NCBI GenBank assembly: GCA_041485905.1
Contig: JBGPKK010000165.1
Span: forward strand, 1-10,165
Reading direction: 5' to 3'
Length of the DNA stretch: 10,165 bases
Source of the DNA: JAHFUI01 sp041485905
GTDB taxonomy: Bacteria; Acidobacteriota; Vicinamibacteria; Vicinamibacterales; CAVVIG01
The position numbers were made by a program, and so were the translations under genes. Shown one piece after another: positions 6,814 to 10,165 of this stretch. Under the pieces are notes generated by a model that was not told the origin of the DNA, made no database searches, and saw nothing but the letters and a program-made list of their open reading frames with translations. Each line of letters opens with the position of its first letter. Positions within the stretch are counted from its first letter, which is position 1.

Positions 6814-8210
6814 ATTCGCTGGCCGATCGCATCCGCGGCGTCCTCAAGACCCCGGGCGTCAGTAATGTTAGCCCTGCGTCCGCCGCGGCCCTGAAGGCCC
6901 TGACGGGCTGCGCCACCGACGATCTCCAAGCGGTCCTGGGCGGTGAGTGGCGGCAGCACGATGGCGCGTCGTGTTTCGTGGTCGAGACCAGGCGTGAGCC
7001 GTCGTGGGCACACGGGAACGAAACCGTCGGCGCCCTTGCAGGCCGGCTGGCGGACGCTGCGGCTGAAGCGTCGCTCGTGGCGGGCTCGCCGGCCCCTTCA
7101 CCGTTTGTCTTCTTCGACCTCGAAACGACGGGGTTGAGCGGCGGCGCGGGCACGTACGCGTTCCTGTTCGGCTGCGGCTCGTTCGAAGACACCGGCGCCT
7201 TCGTCACGCGGCAGCATCTGCTCGTCCGGTTCGAGCAGGAGCGGGCGCTGCTCGCATCGGTTGCCCGCGAGCTGGCGCGAGCCGGCGCGCTCGTCAGCTT
7301 CAACGGCAAGAGCTTCGACGCCCCGATCCTCGAGACGCGGTATCTCTACCATCGGCTGGAGTGGACGGGCGCGGGCTTGCCGCATGTGGACATGCTGCAC
7401 ACCGCGCGGCGCTTCTGGAGGCGTGAGGGCGGCGCGGACGCGACCGAGTCGAGCTGTTCGCTGATCGCGCTGGAACAGCAGTTGCTCGGGATGCGGCGTC
7501 AGGGCGACGTGCCGGGGCCGGAAATTCCGTCGCGCTACTTTCATTTCGTGCGGACGGGCGACGCGCGGCCGCTCGGCGCGGTATTCGAGCACAATCGGCT
7601 GGACCTGCTGTCGTTGGCGGCCCTGGCGGCGCGAGCGCTGCACCTGGTCCGGCTGGGACCGGATGCGACTCGTGATCCTCGCGAGGCGCTGGCGCTTGGA
7701 CATGTGTACGGCCGGGCAGGTTTGGCCGCGCGCGCGCGGGGCGCGTACCTCCGCACGGTCTCACTCACCGGAGCATCGATGGGGATGAGCAACGCCTCGA
7801 TGGCGTTCAGCGACGCCTCGATGGCGTTCACCGACGCCTCAATGGCGTTCACCGACGCCTCAATGGCGTCGTTAAGAATCGACGCGTTGCGAGCGCTCGC
7901 GCTGGCCTCCCGGCGCTCCCGCGCCTACGACGAGGCCGCCGGCTATTGGCGTCAGATCCTCGACGTTCGCGGTGGTCCCCGTCACGTCGCGCGCGAAGCC
8001 AGCGAGGCGCTCGCCATTCATCACGAGCACCGGTTGCGCGATCTCGCGGCCGCGAGAGCCTTCGCCCTGCGGAGTCTCGACAACGGGACGCGCTGGAACG
8101 AGGCGGTGCGGCACCGACTCGCGAGGATAGACCGAAAGCTGGAAAGGTTGAAGTCTGAAGTCTCAAGTCTGCAGTTTGGCGAACCGCCAGATTTGAGACT
8201 TGAGACTTGA
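6810..8210 (+). CDS. mrfB: MrfB/YprB-type DEDDh exonuclease with TPR-like tail
   Basis: A 466-residue protein with a ribonuclease H-like exonuclease domain. Exo I is FFDLETTGLSGG (Asp103, Glu105), Exo II is VSFNGKSFD (Asp170), and Exo III is EHNRLD (His261, Asp265, with the short H-x3-D spacing seen in YprB). The part from about residue 285 is helical and TPR-like (GHVYGRAGLAARARGAYLR, then YDEAAGYWRQIL). In B. subtilis MrfB is the metal-dependent exonuclease that works with MrfA to repair mitomycin C lesions. The start is TTG 6810, which overlaps the helicase TGA (TTGA) and has GAGG at 6796-6799 upstream, so the two are translationally coupled. Two oddities: five 7-residue repeats (321-355, DASMAFT type) are inserted between TPR-like helices, and the last 20 or so residues and the stop codon are encoded by a heptamer-repeat hairpin. 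The catalytic residues are intact, so it is probably functional. Confidence 0.88.
   Translation: MNSLADRIRGVLKTPGVSNVSPASAAALKALTGCATDDLQAVLGGEWRQHDGASCFVVETRREPSWAHGNETVGALAGRLADAAAEASLVAGSPAPSPFVFFDLETTGLSGGAGTYAFLFGCGSFEDTGAFVTRQHLLVRFEQERALLASVARELARAGALVSFNGKSFDAPILETRYLYHRLEWTGAGLPHVDMLHTARRFWRREGGADATESSCSLIALEQQLLGMRRQGDVPGPEIPSRYFHFVRTGDARPLGAVFEHNRLDLLSLAALAARALHLVRLGPDATRDPREALALGHVYGRAGLAARARGAYLRTVSLTGASMGMSNASMAFSDASMAFTDASMAFTDASMASLRIDALRALALASRRSRAYDEAAGYWRQILDVRGGPRHVAREASEALAIHHEHRLRDLAAARAFALRSLDNGTRWNEAVRHRLARIDRKLERLKSEVSSLQFGEPPDLRLET
7770..7874 (+). repeat. 21-bp tandem repeat, five units, in mrfB
   Basis: Five consecutive 21-bp units start at 7770, 7791, 7812, 7833 and 7854. 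The core unit is GACGCCTCRATGGCGTTCACC (about DASMAFT). Units 3 and 4 differ by a single base; the first unit and the end of the last are degenerate, so the array has expanded recently in its middle. Because 21 is a multiple of 3, copy number can change without a frameshift. Confidence 0.92.
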
Positions 8211-8211
8211 G
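8151..8211. repeat. heptamer-repeat hairpin over the mrfB stop codon
   Basis: AAGTCT recurs every 7 nt on the left (8151, 8158, 8165) and TGAGACT recurs every 7 nt on the right (8194, 8201). The arms form a perfect 13-bp inverted repeat, 8158-8170 with 8196-8208, and the inner part can extend through GGC/GCC near 8178-8188. It supplies the last mrfB codons and the TGA, and ends 6 nt before the converging rpmE stop. It may serve as a shared terminator, though no T-tract follows on either strand. Confidence 0.75.
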
Positions 8212-8216
8212 GTTGG

Positions 8217-8477
8217 CTACCGTGCGGCGGCGGGCGCTTCCTTCTTGGCCTTCGCAGCCTTCTTCCGGCTCTCGGAGGTCTGGGCCCCGAACTTCTTGTT
8301 GAACCGCTCCACGCGGCCTTCAGTGTCCAGCAGCTTCTGCTTGCCGGTGAAGAACGGGTGACAGTTCGAGCAGATTTCGAGGTGCAGCTCGGGCTTGGTC
8401 GACCGGGTCTTCCAGGTCGCGCCGCACGCGCACCGCGCGTCGACGTCGTGGTACTTGGGGTGAATGCCTTCCTTCAC
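8217..8477 (-). CDS. rpmE: 50S ribosomal protein L31
   Basis: An 86-residue L31 of the large ribosomal subunit. MKEGIHPKYHDV, ICSNCHPFFTGKQ and GRVERFNKKFG are diagnostic. All four zinc-ligand cysteines are present (Cys16, Cys18, Cys36, Cys39), making it the zinc-containing type rather than the zinc-starvation paralogue. Compared with the usual 65-70 residues it has a Lys/Ala-rich C-terminal tail of about 20 residues, which is basic and probably lies on rRNA or is disordered. The start is GTG 8477, fixed by AAGGAG at 8484-8489 with 6 nt spacing. A clear extended -10 lies just upstream, so it can be transcribed apart from rho and the aldo/keto reductase. It converges with mrfB, the stops being 6 nt apart. 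Confidence 0.97.
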   Translation of the reverse strand: MKEGIHPKYHDVDARCACGATWKTRSTKPELHLEICSNCHPFFTGKQKLLDTEGRVERFNKKFGAQTSESRKKAAKAKKEAPAAAR

Positions 8478-8483
8478 GGCCAG

Positions 8484-8489
8484 CTCCTT
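8484..8489 (-). promoter_or_regulatory. rpmE ribosome binding site
   Basis: AAGGAG on the minus strand, with 6 nt before the GTG start at 8477. It is the strongest Shine-Dalgarno in the window besides the SDR one, and it decides the GTG start. Confidence 0.8.
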
Positions 8490-8509
8490 ACGCTCTCGGG
8501 GAAAACCCC

Positions 8510-8518
8510 ATTATAACA
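8510..8518 (-). promoter_or_regulatory. extended -10 promoter for rpmE
   Basis: The minus strand reads TGTTATAAT, a perfect TGnTATAAT extended -10 (TATAAT at 8510-8515). No good -35 is seen 16-18 bp upstream, which extended -10 promoters tolerate. Transcription should start near 8502-8504, giving a leader of about 25 nt with the AAGGAG inside it. The bases just after the -10 form GGGGTTTTCCCC (8498-8509), a small palindrome across the start site. Confidence 0.7.
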
Positions 8519-8561
8519 GGCCTGGTGGGCCGGCCATCGCGGGCTAATCCCACGCTGATTC

Positions 8562-8628
8562 AACACAGAGAGACACCATGGACACAGAGGACCAAACCTA
8601 CAGGTCGTAACCTTTGTGTCCTTTGTGC
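8562..8628. repeat. 9-nt-period dyad between rpmE and the aldo/keto reductase
   Basis: On the plus strand the left side carries ACACAGAG-type repeats (8563-8590) and the right side two 9-nt units, CCTTTGTGT (8611-8619) and CCTTTGTGC (8620-8628). GGACACAGAGG (8580-8590) pairs with CCTTTGTGTCC (8611-8621) over 11 bp with one G-T wobble, around a 20-nt loop. It abuts the aldo/keto reductase stop codon and may act as its 3' end structure. It resembles the CACAGAG-type intergenic repeats I recall from several bacterial phyla. The rest of the 8478-8627 gap is the rpmE leader and promoter. Confidence 0.65.
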
Positions 8629-9593
8629 TATCCGATCGCCGTCGTCCGATCCCATCGGTGGGCGGTGAGCGCGTCGCGGACACGCGGGGGCAGGGGTTCG
8701 CGTCCGCTGGCGGCGAGATTGCGCTCGACGTGGCCGACGCGCCGCATGCCGGGAATGGTCGTGCTGACCGCCGGGTGAGCGAGGATGAACCGGAGGGCGA
8801 GCTCCGGCAGATCCATGCCGTCTGGCACGAGGGGCCGCAGACGCTCGACGCGCGTCAGCGTCGCCTGCAGATTCTCCGGTGTGAAGTACACGTTCCGCCA
8901 GTCGCCCTCGGGCCACCGCGAGTCGTCGGTCAGCGCGCCCGTCAGGCTGCCTTCGTCGAACGGCACGCGCGCGACGATCGCGATGTCGTGTTCCTGGCAG
9001 TACGGAAACAGCTCGTCTTCAGGAGCCTGATCGAAGATGTTGTAGACGACCTGCACGCTGTCGATAAGGCCGGTGCCGAGCGCGCGCAGGACGTTGGACG
9101 GCTGCCATCGGTTCACGCTGATGCCGAACGCGCGCACGAGGCCTTCGCGCTTCAGGCTGTCGACGGCGCGCTGCCAGCCATCATCGTCGGTCCACTGATC
9201 GTTCCACACGTGAAACTGCTGGAGGTCGATTCGGTCGACGCCGAGATTGGCGAGGCTCTTTTCCGTGTATTCGCGAATGTGATCGGCGGGATACGTATCG
9301 GCGACATCGTATTCGGAGGTCGCCGGCCAACGCATGTTCTTCGGCGGAATCTTCGTGGCGACGATCAACCGCGCGCCCGCGTGGGAGCGCAGCGTTTCGC
9401 CGAGGAGCTTCTCGCTTCGGCCGTTCCCATACACCCACGCGGTGTCGAAGAAGGTGCAGCCCAGGGAGATGGCGCGGTCGAGCGCCCGGAGCGACTCCTC
9501 GTCGTGGGACCCGGTCCAACCGCCCATGCCCCACATGCCGTAGCCGATTTCGGAGACGTCCCAGCCGGCCCGGCCGAATCGACGAGCGCGCAT
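8628..9593 (-). CDS. aldo/keto reductase
   Basis: A 321-residue NADPH-dependent aldo/keto reductase with a TIM-barrel fold, cytosolic. The catalytic tetrad is visible: Asp50 in FFDTA, Tyr55 in VYGNGRSE, Lys81 in VATKIPPK and His128 in LQQFHVWN. The YNIFDQ stretch (184-189), the RVPFDEGSLTG loop (209-219) and the C-terminal STTIPGMRRVGHVERN cofactor-binding region match YdhF/Tas-like members. The substrate is unknown; such enzymes commonly reduce aldehydes or ketones. The start at ATG 9593 gives the normal MRARRFGRAGWDVSEIGYGMWGM opening. The frame stays open upstream into rho but adds nothing family-like. There is no Shine-Dalgarno before this ATG, only 20 nt after the rho stop, so it probably depends on translation from rho. 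It sits between rho and rpmE, which adjoin each other in some bacteria. Confidence 0.92.
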   Translation of the reverse strand: MRARRFGRAGWDVSEIGYGMWGMGGWTGSHDEESLRALDRAISLGCTFFDTAWVYGNGRSEKLLGETLRSHAGARLIVATKIPPKNMRWPATSEYDVADTYPADHIREYTEKSLANLGVDRIDLQQFHVWNDQWTDDDGWQRAVDSLKREGLVRAFGISVNRWQPSNVLRALGTGLIDSVQVVYNIFDQAPEDELFPYCQEHDIAIVARVPFDEGSLTGALTDDSRWPEGDWRNVYFTPENLQATLTRVERLRPLVPDGMDLPELALRFILAHPAVSTTIPGMRRVGHVERNLAASGREPLPPRVRDALTAHRWDRTTAIG

Positions 9594-9613
9594 ACGGATG
9601 TGGGAGGGTGACT

Positions 9614-10165
9614 CTATGCCTTGCCGCCGTTCGACATCGACAACAGGAAATCCTGATTCGTCTTGGTCTTCGACATCTTGGAGAGGAGCAGCTCCATCGC
9701 CTCGACGGGCGACAGCGGCGTCAGCACCTTGCGCAGCACCCACACACGGTTGAGGTCCTCTTTCGGAAGCAGGAGCTCTTCCTTCCGCGTGCCGCTCTTC
9801 TGAATGTCGATCGACGGGAACACCCGGCGGTCCGTGAGCTTGCGATCGAGGTGGATTTCGAGGTTGCCGGTACCCTTGAACTCCTCGAAGATCACTTCGT
9901 CCATGCGCGAACCGGTGTCGACGAGCGCCGTCGAGATGATCGTCAGCGAGCCGCCCTCCTCGATATTGCGCGCCGCGCCAAAGAAGCGCTTCGGCCGCTG
10001 CAGGGCGTTGCTGTCCACGCCGCCCGACAGGATTTTGCCGGACGGCGGCACGATCGTGTTGTAGGCGCGCGCGAGGCGCGTGATCGAGTCGAGCAGGATG
10101 ACGACGTCCTTCTTGTGCTCGACGAGGCGCTTGGCTTTTTCGATCACCATTTCCGCGACCTGCAC
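9614..10165 (-). CDS. rho: transcription termination factor Rho, C-terminal part (runs off the window)
   Basis: The last 183 codons of Rho, the hexameric RNA-dependent ATPase that ends transcription; the 5' part lies beyond the window edge, so the true start is not here. Visible parts are VQVAEMVIEKAKRLVEHKKD, Walker B DVVILLDSITRLARAY, the Q-loop region SGGVDSNALQRPKRFFGAARN, the R-loop DTGSRMDEVIFEEFKGTGN and the C-terminal KSGTRKEELL and LLSKMSKTKTN. All are close to the standard family sequence, so the protein appears intact where visible. The stop is TAG at 9614-9616, followed after 20 nt by the aldo/keto reductase. Confidence 0.97.
   Translation of the reverse strand: MQVAEMVIEKAKRLVEHKKDVVILLDSITRLARAYNTIVPPSGKILSGGVDSNALQRPKRFFGAARNIEEGGSLTIISTALVDTGSRMDEVIFEEFKGTGNLEIHLDRKLTDRRVFPSIDIQKSGTRKEELLLPKEDLNRVWVLRKVLTPLSPVEAMELLLSKMSKTKTNQDFLLSMSNGGKA

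Noticed and set aside
7541..7852. Minus-strand repeat protein with NAIEASV units
   Set aside because: It is only the antisense reading of the tandem repeat within the exonuclease gene; no ribosome binding site or domain was seen.
7770..7874. CRISPR array
   Set aside because: The 21-bp units are contiguous with no spacers, and they translate in frame as heptapeptide repeats.
4249..8210. A DISARM-type or other defence system based on the DUF1998 helicase
   Set aside because: No DrmB, DrmC phospholipase D or methyltransferase is adjacent, and the coupled partner is an YprB-type exonuclease, which fits MrfAB repair.
8616..9611. A 331-codon plus-strand frame opposite the aldo/keto reductase
   Set aside because: No recognisable motif; the minus strand has the full catalytic tetrad of an aldo/keto reductase.
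9594..9743. Upstream start for the aldo/keto reductase inside rho (50 more codons)
   Set aside because: The extra residues are an out-of-frame reading of the rho 3' end, and the family normally begins at the RRFGRAGWDVSEIGYG stretch.

Overview
The window is high-GC bacterial chromosomal DNA with dense coding, short intergenic gaps and G/C-ending codons. Nothing here is a firm phylum marker. The mix (DUF547 exported protein, APC permease, MrfAB-type repair pair, rho/rpmE locus, many short palindromic repeats) would suit a soil or environmental Acidobacteriota-like genome, but that is only an impression. No tRNA, rRNA, CRISPR, transposase or phage genes were seen.

Layout. (1) 65-2519, plus strand: a tight three-gene cluster of an alpha/beta hydrolase, an exported DUF547 protein and a short-chain dehydrogenase (SDR). 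The SDR appears to start at a CTG codon directly after the DUF547 stop. (2) 2467-2880: a mostly non-coding gap with a GC hairpin, T-tracts and one doubtful small minus-strand ORF that has a good ribosome binding site. (3) 2880-4202, minus strand: an APC-family amino acid permease. (4) 4203-4248: a very short divergent intergenic region with a well-spaced -35/-10 that would make the next gene's mRNA leaderless. (5) 4249-8210, plus strand: a two-gene operon with a 4-nt overlap, encoding an MrfA/YprA-type DEAD/DEAH helicase with a C-terminal DUF1998 zinc cluster and an MrfB/YprB-type DEDDh exonuclease with a TPR-like tail. In Bacillus subtilis the homologous pair repairs mitomycin C damage independently of UvrABC. 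(6) 8217-10165, minus strand: rho (3' part only, cut by the window edge), an aldo/keto reductase 20 nt downstream, then rpmE (L31) with its own extended -10 promoter.

The most unusual signal is that the mrfAB-like operon carries four separate repeat or palindrome intrusions, all kept in frame: a low-complexity palindromic insert and a terminator-shaped hairpin in the helicase gene, then a 21-bp x 5 tandem repeat and a heptamer-repeat hairpin supplying the C-terminus in the exonuclease gene. A different 9-nt-period dyad lies between rpmE and the aldo/keto reductase. No convincing new multi-gene system is visible. The interest lies in repeat domestication inside genes, an unusual start codon and a likely leaderless mRNA.
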